From: Zonotrichia leucophrys gambelii
Taxonomy: Eukaryota > Chordata > Aves > Passeriformes > Passerellidae
Assembly: GCF_028769735.1 (NCBI RefSeq)
Contig: NC_088173.1
Span: 21,330,038 to 21,394,037 of the forward strand
Direction of reading: 5' to 3'
Length of the DNA: 64,000 nucleotides
Notes under the pieces: model-generated
What the model was told of the DNA's origin: nothing
The model's input: only the letters and a program-made list of their open reading frames with translations
Databases searched by the model: none
Position numbers and translations under genes: made by a program
Shown: piece after piece, positions 43,199 through 57,100 of the stretch
Position numbering within the stretch: position 1 is the stretch's first letter
How the letters are laid out: each line of letters starts with the position of its first letter

Positions 43199-46100
43199 TT
43201 CTACACAGATATTTAGGGATAGGAACTGAAAACTGAAGTTTTTTAATCAAATTTTTCTCTCCCACACATACTTTTATAGCTATGTTTCTTGAGATTCCAA
43301 GCAATCTACTCAATTTTTATGATTATAAAGCTCCCCTTCTCTTTTATTTGAGCATTAAATATTATTACTATTTTTCAAAGTAAAATTGTATACTGAGGAA
43401 AGGGAGAGATTGGTTTTATTCCTCAGTGCATTTATGCAGTTAGTCTCCTTGGCTGTCTTGACTTTTATTTTTCCTTTAATTTCTTCTTCATTTCCCTTGC
43501 ATATTGCTTTGTCTGTTCAGTTTTACATGATTCACCAATGAAAATATACTTTGTTTACAAATTTTTATCTCTCTTTTGCTCTTTTTCACTTAACTTTCAT
43601 GCCTGGGTAGCTTTTTTCTTTTTCATTTGGCTTAATGTCATCTTCAATTTTTTCAAATCTGGACATAATCTAAGGTAGCAGTGAACCTTCAGTGCTGAGA
43701 AACACAAACCTGTAATTGCTGAGTCTGAGAAGGCACACACTTTCAAATGGATCTTTATTTTTTTCAAATGTTGTCCCATGGCTTAGCTCCTCTGCTGAAT
43801 GTGTAGGTGCTATAGGACTGACTTACTGTATGCACATTATTCTTGGCATATAATATGTTAGGATCAATTAAATCAAATTATACCTAGTTTGATAATAGTG
43901 AATACTTCTGAAAAAGATTCAGGAAATAGAAGATGGATTATGTCATTCTCACAAGTATGTCTTTCCAGATTCTGGTAACTAGGAATTTTAAGGACTGGGA
44001 ACTCCCAAGCTGGCCTGTTCTGAAGCTAATCCAATTGATGCTTTTGTTTTATGAAATATTCTATAAGAAGGAATTTTTAAATGGAATTGTGCTATATATG
44101 GAAAGGTCTTACTTTTGGGTTGTAAATCTACTGATTGGAAAATGTATTTTCAATTCCATTCTTTGAGTGAGACAGTTAATTCATGGCATGACTTTACACT
44201 GCATGAATGGGGATTTTCAAGCTACTGAAATACTTTTTCTATGCCAAATCTTGTATTAAAAAATTGTCTAAGATACACTGGGAAATGGTCCTCTCAGAAT
44301 ACAGCTAATTGGATCTATTTTACTTGTCTTACTGTTGCTGTTTTATTTTTTTTTTAGTTATTATTAATGCAGTATTGTATAGTAATTAGCTTCAGCATTT
44401 CAAACTCTATGGGACTTGGACTACATATGTACATTATTTTCAAAGTAAATATCTTAGTTCTTTTTCCTAATAGAGAAATGTTGTCACATAGGATTTTGAT
44501 TCTGGTGTTTATTTTGGTGTTTCAATAGATTTCCATGAATAATTGTGGAATATTATATTTAAACAACATCAAGAAGTAGTTAAGGTTAAAATCTTGGGGA
44601 TAGCAGAAGTGTGTTGGAAAGATTAATTTAAACAATGGTAAAAGAAAAGGTTTGATAGGGCATGACAATCAAAAACTTCTCAAGGTATGAGATGTAGGTA
44701 GACCAAACAGTAACAGACAATTGCATAGTAACCCTCATAGTAACCACACATTTCCTCCAGTCCCTGCCAGTTCCACTCCAATCCCTTAGAGAGTAAGGAT
44801 TGAGTTCTTTGTTTGTTTGTTTTATTTCACTGTCCCTCTAGAATTGTAGTTTAACATTTCAGTGCAAAAAAGTAAGTATGTGCATTTCTTTAGAGAGGAT
44901 CTGAAAGCTTTTTGCTGCCAAGGTATGTGACTGTCACAAATATCCTGAGTTAAATTGCTTGGAATCTGTCTGGCATAGAATCAGAATGTTGTTTTTCTGT
45001 CTGTTTCACCTGTAGGGACTGCCTCTGCTAGATGTATTCCAAGCTCTGTTGAAGCAGCTATAAGTTTTATTGAAATGGAGATGTTGGTGTCCCTCTTGGA
45101 TTCATCACGTGGTGGGGAACAAGAATGAGGCGCCCCTTCTGCTTCATTTGGGGTGTAGACTACCCCAAGAATGGTAGCTCACAACATTTGTTAGGTTTGA
45201 GGGCTGACCTATTCAGCTACAAAGCCATTGTGACAGTCAGAAATAGTCTCCTGGTTACTAGTTGGAGCACTAATGTAAGAGGATCACATCCTAGTCCTTA
45301 TTCCAGGTACTGTTTTAAGCTACAGAAGTTCAACTGAAGAGAAAGGCAGATTTTTCATAATACTCTCAGTTCTCATAGCTGAGGAATCTTCCTGGAGATG
45401 TGGCATTGTAGACAGAATAATTTGTCTAAAGAAAGTTTCGAGTTTTTAATTTTTTTTCCTATATCTATGAATGTCTCAATTGGAAGAAGTATTCCCCACT
45501 ATTTCCTTTCCTAAAGCTGCACTCCATTTCTGGATGCTTTGTGACTCTAAGGGCTTTTGTAAACAGAATCTACATTAATTTGAAGAATTTAATACTGATG
45601 TGAAATGTTGTAACTAAGGGCAAAATGTGGTCCCAAATGAGCTTTGATATGAATATGGTAGTTATGATGGAGTGTCTCAAAATTCCCTAACTATGACTAT
45701 TAAAGTTAAAAACTTTAGGGATGCAGTTAGCTGGCTTGCCATAATTAAAGCAATTTCTTATTGTAATCTGCCTTTAGTCAGGCATACCTGAGAGCTGAAA
45801 TTAACCTTTTAAAAATTCTCATCTTTCATGCCTGAGAGGCCCTTGAAGTGTGAGTGTATTAGAATGACTTTTTTGCTTATTTTATTCTGCAGTAGAGATT
45901 TTTTTTCTTTTCATAGCAAGTTTTGTTTAAGTCAGCTCTCTCTGAAGTATGTCTTTTGTATATGTACATTTGAGTCCAGATAAGGTAATTACTTGCAGAA
46001 TAAAGTGGACTTAGTTTGTAAGAGAGATAGGTTTTGATTTTTTTCCTAGTTCTATTCTCATTTACAGTTTATTACAAATATTTGCTATTACTGATAGTAG

Positions 46101-46687
46101 AATTTCTAGTCAGAATACCCTCAAATATACACCTGCTGTTGAAAAACATATTTTGCAGAAATAGGTGCTACAGACACAAAATACTAAACAGTAGAAGTCC
46201 TGAGATACCATTTCTCAGCACTCCAATTGATACTTTTGTTCAGGAATTTCTGGTATTCATGCTCTCTCTTAGCTTTTTGCATTGGTTTCTTTTTCTCAGG
46301 CATTAATTAATAAATCACTATTTTGTGCTATATCCTAATTTTGTCCTGTGTGCTTCTTGGCTTCTTTAAGTGTTTAAAGTCCTGGACTATCCTAGCTCTA
46401 AATTTTCCAAAGAAATTTTCCAGAATTTTCTCAGTGTCACAGAGAGATAATTGCATCAAGTACTTTTACTCTTGTCTTAGAGTATTTTCCCATTCAATTA
46501 AATGTTTCATTTCCATAAACTTTAATGTTGGGATTTTTTGGGTTTTTTTTTTGTTTCATATGGCAATTAAATCTTCTTCAACAATATAATTTAACCTTAC
46601 TGTTGTATTTGTATTCTTTTGGACTTTTTGGTCCTTGCTGAGGACAGTAGTTCATATTTAGTTCACCTAAATCTGGTAGCATGAAGT

Positions 46688-47140
46688 TCCCTCAGGCGTT
46701 CAAGTTCTTTACTGTTCTTCAGATCTTTTTTTAATTTCCTGGTGATATGCCCAGAACTGAATATGCTGTTCCAGAAGCAACTGTGGAAGTGCAGGATACC
46801 AAGTGCTGAAACACTGTTGTATGTCTCTTTTGATACGCACAGCCTAGTGCAGCAAAGGCATTTTGCAACCATTTCACATCAGTAAAATATATTGTTTTTC
46901 TTAACTCTTCTGATTTGGTGTTTCTCTAAAAACTTTTCCTTTTTCTTCAAAAACTTTTCCAAATTATTTTCCTCAGTATATGGCAATTTCATTATCTTCA
47001 GGTTGTGTTGTGAAATTTTTTGTCTCATTGATATTGCCTTATCTCTGGTGTGATTTATGTATTTGTTCAGCTTATTACTTATTGAATCTTCTAGGTTATT
47101 ACTGAGGATGCTGAGTACTGGGCCCAGTGAAGTTCTGTAT
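46688..47140 (-). mobile_element. Ancient CR1/L3-type reverse transcriptase fragment
   Basis: On the minus strand, starting near 47130, the translation reads LGPVLSILSNNLEDSISNKL followed by NKYINHTRDK. It lines up with the CR1/L3 reverse transcriptase block LGPVLFNIFINDLD...FADDTK; the catalytic FADD motif is decayed to YINH. Downstream on the same strand the nucleotide sequence still resembles the antisense landmarks gcaaccatttcacatcag, tgcccagaactgaatatgct and ccctcaggcgttcaagttct in the right order. Far more diverged than the other CR1 copies in the window, so it is likely an old insertion. Ends are approximate. Confidence 0.68.
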
Positions 47141-50100
47141 ATCATCGTAGAAGGGTCCTTTCACCGCTCAATGCACACCATGTCTTAAAACTCTTCTGAG
47201 TGTAGATTATTGAGATTTTCTTCCCTTATGAATTCTAATAAGTATGAATTAACTTTGTAACTGTGCTAAATCACTCTCTGAAATGGGAAAAGTCTTCATT
47301 CATTAGATGGCTTTGTTTACTTTTTCTCTGTGCTCCTCTGAATAACAAAGAAATTCAATCAGAAAGGATATACCAAAATTGAATGACTGTTTTCTTCCCT
47401 GTGTATTGACACAGAGTTTTTTACCCCTCCTTTTTAAAATTAACACTTGATATTGATTTCTGATGCTACTTTCTCATAATATTAATTTCTGTGTACCAAA
47501 CTAGGCTGTGTTTGATACTAATGACAGAACATACTTTTTACATCTTATTCTGTAAAGTGAACAAGCATATGCTTGCACCAATTCTAGGAAAATAAACCAT
47601 GAAGACTTCCTCTCTAACCACTGTTGTATGTCCCCTCTCATTATATACAGAATATAGTTTTCAAGGCTCTAGGTAGTCATTTATTCAGAATATAACTTCA
47701 TTTTTCATGACTGAAGATACATGCATAAGACTTTCCAAGGTATAAGATGTCTAGTTATGGGTAAGTGGGTAGTCTAGTGTAGCATTCTCTACTTGGACAC
47801 TTTCCTGTGAGTATAATGAGCTCTCTTTTCTTCTTCCCCTAACCACTAATTCTTCAACCTTTCATGGGGATTGGTAGAAACAAGGCAATACTGAAAAGCC
47901 AGCTCAGGAAAAGAGCATACCCTATAAAATGCCTTCCAAGTAAAATTTTGATTTTTATCTGAATGTGTAAAACTCTTTAAATATATTATACTGAGTCAGA
48001 GGTACTAACTGTTTGTTTGAGCCTGAGCATTTTTTTTCCCTGAGCACTGTCTGTATTGCAGACTCAATGACATGGATTAGCACTTGTTCCTTTAATACAG
48101 CATTTGATTGGTTATGCCCACTGAAGTCAAATTAGGTTCAAACCAAATAACATTAGCTTAGACTTAAACTTTATGCCATCCCTGGTAGTTTATCTATGTC
48201 TTTAATATTTTAAATATTTTATTTATTTTTTAAGAAATAAACTAGAACCAGTTAATGTGTGTTACTATGTTGCTTCTCTGTAGCTGGTCTGGATTTCTCA
48301 GGTGCATGAAGAACTTTTCTCCTGTATGATCAGAGCTGAAGAAACAGTGTAATATAACCCATCACTTAGGAAGAATAAAGGACATAAGTTTCATACCTTT
48401 TCCCTAGAATGTCAAAGTGAAAATGGCAGTTCAGTATCTGATTATTGGCTCTTCAGGTTTTATGTCTTTCTGGCCCATCCTCTGTCACACAATCAGTCCC
48501 TTCTCATGTAGTAGTGCCTCACCTGGGTGCAACAATTTCAGTCTATTCCTCATATAAGTCTCTGATCAAAGCTGCCAATGTTCTGTTATTTCCTTTATGG
48601 CTCCTAACCACTTTGTCTCACCAGTAGGACACTTTCTCCTTTATTATGTCTGGACAAGAAAAATCCTGGAATGACAATGCTACAATGCAAAGATCAATTC
48701 TAGCTCTCTTCCCATAAAGTCCTTCAGGAAAAGCAATTGGGTGGGTGGAGGGATTCTTCCCTTTGTGGTCCATGGTCTTCCTGGCTGTGAGGCATGCTTA
48801 TTCAAGTGCTCAATAAATCTATGTTTAATATGTATTTTTTTAATTATTATTTTTACCCTGAGTAGTGCTGTAGAAATTATTGCCAGGAAAAGTTATCTTT
48901 GTAGTTGCAAAAGGAATCCTCCACCTAGTCAGGTTTCAAGTGAGTGTGCTAGAGACATTCTTTGTATTTATGGTTACTAATGCTCCGTAGCTCCAAGAAT
49001 GCTCCAGAAATAGTAGGAAAGATGTAAAAAACCTTTAAAGCCAGTGGATTTTGTGTATGTTATTGTTCAAAGCATAACATGATCGTTGTCAAATTTTTAA
49101 AAGGACAAAAATGACAAAAAATATTGCAGTCCAAATGTTTAAATTTTGGCATGGTTGGAATAATGTAAAGCAGGATGCATCCTGGAAAATGCTAAATTAA
49201 TAATTCTACAGAGAATGACCTTAATAGCAGCTGTCCCTTGGCAATGAATTAATGGCAATAGTATTTAGCTCTTGTATAGCAATTTCCATTTTCAAAGTAC
49301 TGCACTTATTTAATAGATTTGATAGAGAGCAAAACAGTTCTTGTCTAAAGCTCTTGAATTACTTTACATTTTCTCTTAGGACTGAGTATGGGACCCTTTA
49401 TGACGGACAAGAGCTTAGAAACTAGAAAAAGTTTCTTCAGTCCTGTAGAAAGATCTAACTACCTCTTTTTATGTATTCTGAATATAAATGACATGATTAG
49501 AAGTAAAAACCTTTTTAGAAGGGTGGAAACTGGAGAATACCAAATGTTCTATTATGGAATCCTTCTAAACAGCAGAACTGATAAGTCATAAAACAGTTTT
49601 CATAGAATGAAGCTAAAACCCAGAGTTCTGGAAACTAAAGACACTTTTCTCTTGTATCTCCTCTCAGTGCAATGTGTTTTACAAATTTATAAGGTTTTTT
49701 GACCACTCAAAGGCATGCAACTCTAAAAGTTCATTTAAAAGTAATATATATAACTGAGGGGGAAAGAAAGGGATAGATACCCTCATGAGATCAGCACTGA
49801 CCTTTATAGAGTTAGTCCCTACAGAAGAACCAGGCTTTTTTCCATTTTTGGTAATTTTGTAGTTCAATAGGAAGGGATTCTTTCAGAAGCTTTCTTTATT
49901 ACTTCTGAAGATTATCTGTAATTAAGTAAAAATGAGATGGAATGAACATACAGCAGAAGACTGTAAACATGTTTACACATTTGGATAAACATTCCTGCAT
50001 TTTTTCCTCTTGTAGCATTGATTCATCTGCATCATACTAAATGGAAATGAGCAAGATGTAAAATTAATCCACCCTTGTAACTATCTGAAGAGAATAATTA

Positions 50101-50639
50101 TCTGATGCTTACAAGCTGTTTCTAGAATAGATCCTTTCCAAGCTACATTAAATTTTATTGTGTCTGTGTTTGCGTTTCAAATTACTGTGGATCATGTTCT
50201 TTAACAATGTAAATGCTCTGGGTCCCCTCAAGTCAGTGGAGCTGTACAGATTTTTCTTTTACAGGAACAGTGCCCCAAAGAATCTAGATCTCCATTGAAA
50301 TTTTGACATTTCAATAGATGATATCAATTTATGTGTGCTTATTTTGAGAAATCAGCGTGTATGGACAACTTGCAGTGCCTGGTTAATTGTTTGGTGCCCA
50401 TATCACAAGTGCTAGAACTGTGGAGCTGAGGAACCAAGCCCTTAACAAGCATCATACTGTTTGCATAGCAGGAGGTCAGATTTGATGGCTAACTTTATGC
50501 TAAGTGTACATAAAAGAAAGTATATTTTCACTTGGAAAACCTGTTTACGGCTTTTGGGCAATGTAGACTGGGAAATTGCCAGATTAAGGGATTAAAAACT
50601 GATGAAGGATTTATTAGGTTTTGATTTAGTGTAAGTAAT

Positions 50640-50720
50640 TTTGGGTTGGTTTTGCTGGTTTTATTTTGGTTTTTTTTTTCAGTTGGTTTGTTTTGGTTTT
50701 GGGTTGTTTTTTTTGTTTCA
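50640..50720. repeat. T/G-rich simple tract
   Basis: tttgggttggttttgctggt continues as T and G runs (gtttgttttggttttgggtt) to about 50720. Same class as 41280 and 17158. Confidence 0.75.
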
Positions 50721-53332
50721 GAGGAAGTCAAGTGGCTAAGTCCTCACTTGAGGCAGGCCAGACCAAGAAAAGCTAGACATCTTGATCTAGTCCAAAGAAG
50801 CTGTTATCCTGATACTAATACCTTGTACTAATAACCTGCAGACTGGGATCATAAACCTAGAAAGCTTTCTTATGCTAATTTCTGAGACAGGTAAGAGATT
50901 GTTTTTATGGTAAGAGTTCACATACTCATCAGTAATAATCAAGTTTAGTTGCAGGAACCAGTCGGAAATTCTTGCCAGGCCAGGTTGACACTGATAGAAA
51001 TTTTATTTATTAAAATAAAATTTAATTTGAGAATTAAAAATTCAAACATTTAAAGATTTTTTTTTTCATTTGTATCTAAGGTATTAGAAATGTAATGCTG
51101 ACGCATTGGAAGGAAACATATTGACTGGGTGCAAGAAACAGAGTAATATCACTTTTTGCAGCAGTTTGGACTTGGGTTGACATAAGTAGCTCATGAAATT
51201 GCACCTTTACCCTTTCTTGTACATCTATGACGTAGTTATTTTAAAAATTTTTAAAAAACCAGCCTACCATTTTAAGGAAAATTTGCTTCTGTATGAGGTG
51301 CTGAGGAAATGATAGAGGAGAAACAAGAGCCTAGCTACATAAAGCTGTGTATGAGAAATACTATTCAATTTCTCAACCGTAGAGGAACTGGAGAGTATGT
51401 AAGGATATAATGTGATCAGAAATATCTTCCTGAAAATTCATAAAGTTTCCTCCAAGGTTTTTTTCTGAAACCTGGAAGAGAGAACTGACAGCATAAGCCA
51501 ATTGTAGGCCAGGACTGAAAACTTTCTGAAAGATCTGGACCTTCTGTGAGTGACTTTCTCTTTGTAACACATTCCAAGCTTGTTTTTCAATGTGCAGCAA
51601 TGATTTCCAGACCTTGTGAAAGGATGAGTGATGTGAGTACATTATCTCGCTCTGAACATAATTATGAATCAGTTTGTATTTCAGAAGTGAAGTACAGCTA
51701 TTAATACTCTGTAAATCAAAGGGATTATTTAAGTGGAAATGGAGTCCATTTGTGTTAGAGAAATGAGGCATAAAAGAAAGGTTTGTGGAAACATAACCTC
51801 TTTTATTTTTCTCAGCCTAATACTGCAATTTTTTTTTAGTATTCAGCTCCATATAGCATTAAAAGGCAAATATGTTAGCAACATAAAAGCTCCACTTTCA
51901 GTAAATACTCATGATAAGATTTAAGTTCAATTGGAGTATCAAATAGGAATATAAGTTCTCCGTTTGCTAGACTTCACCTTGTTTTGCTGTGCTTGTGGAC
52001 TGATTTTGATCTCAGTGATCTGCTCTTCAAGCTTTTTTTTCAACACTTTTTCTCTTAAAAATCCTGTCCACTCAGATTTGAGATTATAAAATGGAGCCTG
52101 TCAAAAGTCTCATTTGTTCTGTCATAGATGATGGTGGCCAAGTCAGTGTCTGGACATTAATTAGCCCATCTTTTCAGGCTCGCTAGTGCGTAGATCACCA
52201 TTCTCCCTCTCCTTATACCTGGCCTTTGTTTCTGTCTTTGTTTAACATTACAAAGTTAACATCCCAGAGGGATAAAAGTGGAAATTAATAGATTATGGGA
52301 AGCCCTAGTCCCAGGAGCTACTGAGAAATATAGGGACTCTCTCTCTGGTCTCCATGGATACCAAGAAAAAGCAAGTTGAGTTCTTGCAAGCCTTTAGGGT
52401 TGTGGGAGTTAGTAATCAGCTCCAGAACATTGTTTGAAAATTGTTAGGTGATTCCAACCTTGAGAACCTGGGACTTTCATCTGGTTTTCTTACTGCAAAT
52501 TGAAGAAAAATTATATCTTGTTTCCTCTGTAAAGTGTTATAGAAATCACTGATGAAGACGCTATATAAAGATTTCTCCAAGAGGAAGGAATTATAAAAAA
52601 ATGTGTCCCAGTGAGGAAGATAATTAAACTCAGTAGTACTCATTTACCTTGTCTAACTGTGTTTTCAGAAAAAAAAAAAATTGAAGAGACTTGCATTGAA
52701 TTTTCTAGCTTTTCTTAGCCAATGAAACACTCCAGGGGAAAAAGAAAAATCTGTTCTTTCATCTCTAGGATTGTAACACTGTAGGCAGAGGCTTAGTACA
52801 CTGCTTTCTCTAATTCTTTTATTATTGTGAATTATCTTCTGCTGACAGCTTATAACCTTTTTCTACAATAAGAATAATTCTTGATACTTGATCTATCTCC
52901 TGCTGCATCAAACTGAAGATCAAAGTGTTCTTCCTAGATTTTGTCCTCCAAGAGTGTAGAGTTGCTTTTAAAAAAATTCCAGTTATTGCTCTGTTATTTG
53001 ATATTACGATAACTCTTGCCATGTGGTTTTCATTTTTGCCATTTTGAAAGCACCAATACTGGCTGCTTTAGAGAAAATGTAAGACTAAAATGCTGCAAAA
53101 AAAATCTTAAGTTGTTTAAGACCATAACCACAAGCACAAGTTGGAAACTTGTCAGATTTTCCTTTCCTGTTTCAAAGGTGGACTTTTTCTTATGAATGGG
53201 GTCATCATCATATTCATTTCATTATATGTATATTTATGCAGGCTATTACCCACTCTTATGGCCTTTGCTTTTATATTGAGGCCAATTCCTAATTTTTTTT
53301 CTAAGGAACATTGCTTTTTTGAATTGCTAGTA

Positions 53333-53372
53333 TAAAAACCCCAAAAAACAAACCCAAACAAACCACAAAAAA
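53333..53372. repeat. C/A-rich simple tract
   Basis: aaaccccaaaaaacaaaccc followed by aaacaaaccacaaaaaac is the opposite-strand version of the T/G-rich tracts. Confidence 0.7.
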
Positions 53373-53809
53373 CTCTACATGTTATGAGAATTGCCTGGTT
53401 CTTGTTGCCTTTAATAAAAGATGTTAGGAAAATCCTTTTCAGTGGAAAATGGCACATTCCCTAGAAATGTATAAAACTCTGCCTTAATGCCGCTTATTGT
53501 CATTGCCAGATGAGGAGGTCACAAAGTCCCGTAATTTATTTTTCTGGCTTTAATACATGGCTTTTGTAAACTCTGGAGGAAAGCTTGTTTAAAGAGGAAC
53601 TGTGAGCCATAAGAAATGCTGTTAAATTAGATTTATGCGGTTCACTTTGTTAGGAAGTGCTGTGCAAAATAAACCCTGAACCTGTGATTTTAATGCTGCA
53701 TGAAGGCTTTTGTCCCTGAAGAAAAACAGTGACAAAAGTTTATAAAACAGCACCAAAAGCTTTTCTTTCCTTCTTAGCTGTATCAAGCTGACTTTCAGAC
53801 TTGAGGTGT

Positions 53810-54115
53810 GCACTGTCTGCCATTGTTAGATGCTGTCCCTGACATTATGGGAGCAGGAAGGAGCTGTGGCTCTGTTGGGGTTGAGCCTGTTTTCAAGGCT
53901 GCTTTGAACACTGGGCACAGTTAAGCAGTAAATGGGCAGCTGCTGCACACAGTGGCAGCCTTTTTGCTGCTTCATGGCACTGTGCACTGAAGCTTTTGAG
54001 CAGGTTGTGTGTGAGGGTGGTCACGGGTGGTGTCAAACGTGAGTGATGAGTGTAAGAGAGATGACACTGCAGCACAGCACTGCAGCATCTCTGGCCCTGC
54101 TTGGCCCAGCAGGCA
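53810..54115. other. GC-richer block, unassigned
   Basis: About 300 bases with clearly more G and C than the flanks (for example gggcagctgctgcacacagt and cactgcagcacagcactgca). Several CAGC/GCTG repeats occur, but no known transposon or exon was recognised. Confidence 0.4.
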
Positions 54116-54174
54116 GTTTCTCTTACATATCAGCACTGCAAATGGGTGAGATTACCAGGTTAGCAAAATATATT

Positions 54175-54194
54175 TGTGTGTGTGTGCGTGTGTG
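54175..54194. repeat. (TG)n microsatellite, interrupted
   Basis: tgtgtgtgtgtgcgtgtgtg, ten dinucleotide units with one C interruption. Confidence 0.85.
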
Positions 54195-57100
54195 AGGAGC
54201 ATAACCAGAAGCTGCAAGAGTAGCCATTCATTGTCATTCACAGTCCAGTACTTGTAAGATCTGATTATTTGTTGAGTAGCTGAAAACGTCTCTATCGAGG
54301 TTCTAAATCAGAGAACTTTCTCTCTTTGTCTCCACTGAAGCTAAACCAGTATTAGAACTCATTGTCTATTCAAGATGAATTGCTTAATCTGTTTTAAAAT
54401 GTCTATAAACCATGTCAGCGTTTATTAGTATCAGTTGTTAGTATTATTCTAATCCATAAAGATGGCATCTTTGTCCATCTGAATCCATAAAAGCCATCCA
54501 ATTTAAATCCCTTCCACAACCTACTGGTCATGCAAGTGTTTACAATTCATTAGTCAATAGAAACAGTATTATATATCCAGTTTAAGATAGTAATTGTTTT
54601 ACATTAAAAATTTACATTGTATGCAATCTGTGTATACAATCAGGAGCTGGAATGGCAGTAGTTACTTGTTGAAATATGCAGGTAACATACATTATTCTGT
54701 TCTTTTGTTCAAATTGGCTCAGAGTAAAATTGAAGATATTCATTTAAAGATCAAAGGGATTTTTAATTTTGTTTTCATTGAGAAGATACTTTAGTGGATG
54801 GGACTATACAATTATATAGCTATGAAGAGAGTGATTCAAGCTTCTTCAGGGGTATTCCTATTCAAGGACTCGGAGTCAAAGAATATTCTTTTATCTAGAC
54901 AGGAAGGATTGCTTCCTCCTGGCCAAATAATTAACTTCTGGCATAGTTTGCTTTAGGGTTTAAATGTCACATTCGGGAATATCACAATGAATGGAAAACT
55001 TGAGTTTTGCTTTACTATGTGTAATAGAATGGAGTTAATCTATAATGAGCTACCTGATAATCTCAGATGGAAAGCATGACTACTAGGTCTCCCTCAAGCA
55101 AAAAAAGTAATTTACAAAGAGTGATGTGGAAATCTTACCTATGAAGGAAGCAGTTCTGTTTGGAAGCCTGTTCAAGACTATAAATTGAACTCTGTCCAGA
55201 CCTAAAGAAACATGACTGTTCCTCCCCAATACTTGGCACTTCTCTTGAACACTGTTTTCTCTAGCCAGATATAAATATGTACAGCAGCAGATATACTTGC
55301 TATAAAAGAGAAATGCTAATGAAGTGGGCCATTCTAGTTCATGCCTCTTTTGGTGAGGATATGGGCACAAAAAGGTGCATGTCATGTAATTTCCTTTGTT
55401 TAGTGCACATCCTGAAATCCAATCTGACAGTTTTGGGATGGCTTAGCATAAATTCTATAAAGAAAAAAATTCAGTTAAAAAAGATAAACAGAGAAGCAAG
55501 GTTGTCTTGGAAAATTATCACTCGTCTCCTAGTCAATGGCCAACTCTGTGCTTTGATAGCATAAATAGAGTCTGCAAAAGAAACTCTATTAACTATATTC
55601 AAATTTTCAAAGTGTGCTTTTTTTTCTTCATGTACTATATGATTATAGTTGAATGGCTAAATTTAGGTCTAGTGTTCTGCCATCTGTCTTTTAAAACACT
55701 GTAGTGTGTTAATGATTTTTCCTCAGTCCCTCCTTGTAAACAAAATCTGTTGTTAGTTCTTGCTTGAGTAATTTTTCCTAAGCTCTTTACACTATGTGTT
55801 GGCACTACAGTCAGTTTGAAATATCCTTCCACTGCACGATAAGTTAATGATCACAGCTGATGAAACTCAAAACAATGTTCTTACAGCACACCTGCTCATG
55901 CACGGGGATATTGACTGCAGAAAGGCTTTTATAATCCAGCTATGTTTAGTGAACTGCTATGTGAGATTAAAGAGAAGAAATTTAAAGTTTAGTTGTGAGT
56001 TCTGAGGCCACATTTGTTTCTGAGATGTAAGGAGATTCATTTATATTATGCTTTTTATCAATGCTAATCCTGATGGTACTTCTGAAAGAATTGAATAGAA
56101 AGCACTCTAAAACATATATATGCATAAAATAAAATTTAAGCATGTATAATTTTATATCAACAGATGTTGTTCAAAGGCTGACAGGAAATGTTACGTGCCT
56201 GTACATGCTGTCTTAAAAAGAGAGAGAATATGAAGATCAAAGATAAAGTGGTTTTTTTTGTCTCAGAGACACTGGCACTTTCCCATTCTATTTGATTTTA
56301 AAATTTGTTTCAAATATAATGAGAATATCTTTTAGAAGTTTAAGCTTAAATTCTTTGCAAATAAAGAAAATAATACATTGAATATGTAGCTGCTATCTGT
56401 AAGCCCATACCATTTTTTACTTCAAATCCATCTTCATACTTGAATGTTTCCCCCATATTACTCTGAGCACTAAAGACAGATCCTAATCAGTAGTATTTCC
56501 TCCTGAAAATTCAACAAAACTTCTTAATAATTTTGCTTTCAAATGTCTTATGCCTTTGCATAGTTATAGATTGTTAAGATAAATCATAAGATTTTTAGTG
56601 ATTTTTAAATATAAAAAAATACCACCCTATACACATACACATATATAAATAAATATAGATAGATATTTAATAAAAACTTGATAATTAAATGCACACAAAA
56701 AGCTATAGGCTTAAAATTCCACATATGAATGAAGTAATTTTATGTAAGTTCTTATAATATACATGTTATACAGGCTTTCATTTTGCTCAGGGTTTCAGTG
56801 AAATATTTAGGTTTTAGCTACTCTTTGGAAATGTTGAGGGGAAAAAGGGAAAAAGAGAAATTGAAAAGGAAAACCTGTCACTTTTTCAAAATGGCTCTGG
56901 GCTATTATAAAGGAGAGAATCTTGAATAATTATGAGCAAGCACCTTGCGCCGAAACCATCTGAAGCAAAGAATGATACCTGTTAAAATTAAATGAAAAAA
57001 GGTTTGTTTTGAATTTTTTTGAACAATCACATACTTTGCTTTACAGAAAAGATTTGCCAGTAAATTGTACACTAGAGTCATGTAACATATTAATGTGGAC

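Larger units (their letters stand above)
41020..46687 (+). other. Intronic sequence, no gene seen
   Basis: AT-rich intron with a long T/G-rich tract and T27 run (41280-41385), and an AT-only low-complexity patch with a perfect hairpin (43060-43198). No exon or RNA gene was recognised. Confidence 0.55.

Noticed and set aside
51373..51771. Longest open frame of the window, 132 codons on the minus strand
   Set aside because: With a stop frequency near one in fifteen codons, I estimate about one such frame by chance in six frames of 64 kb. It has no recognised motif, signal peptide or splice context.
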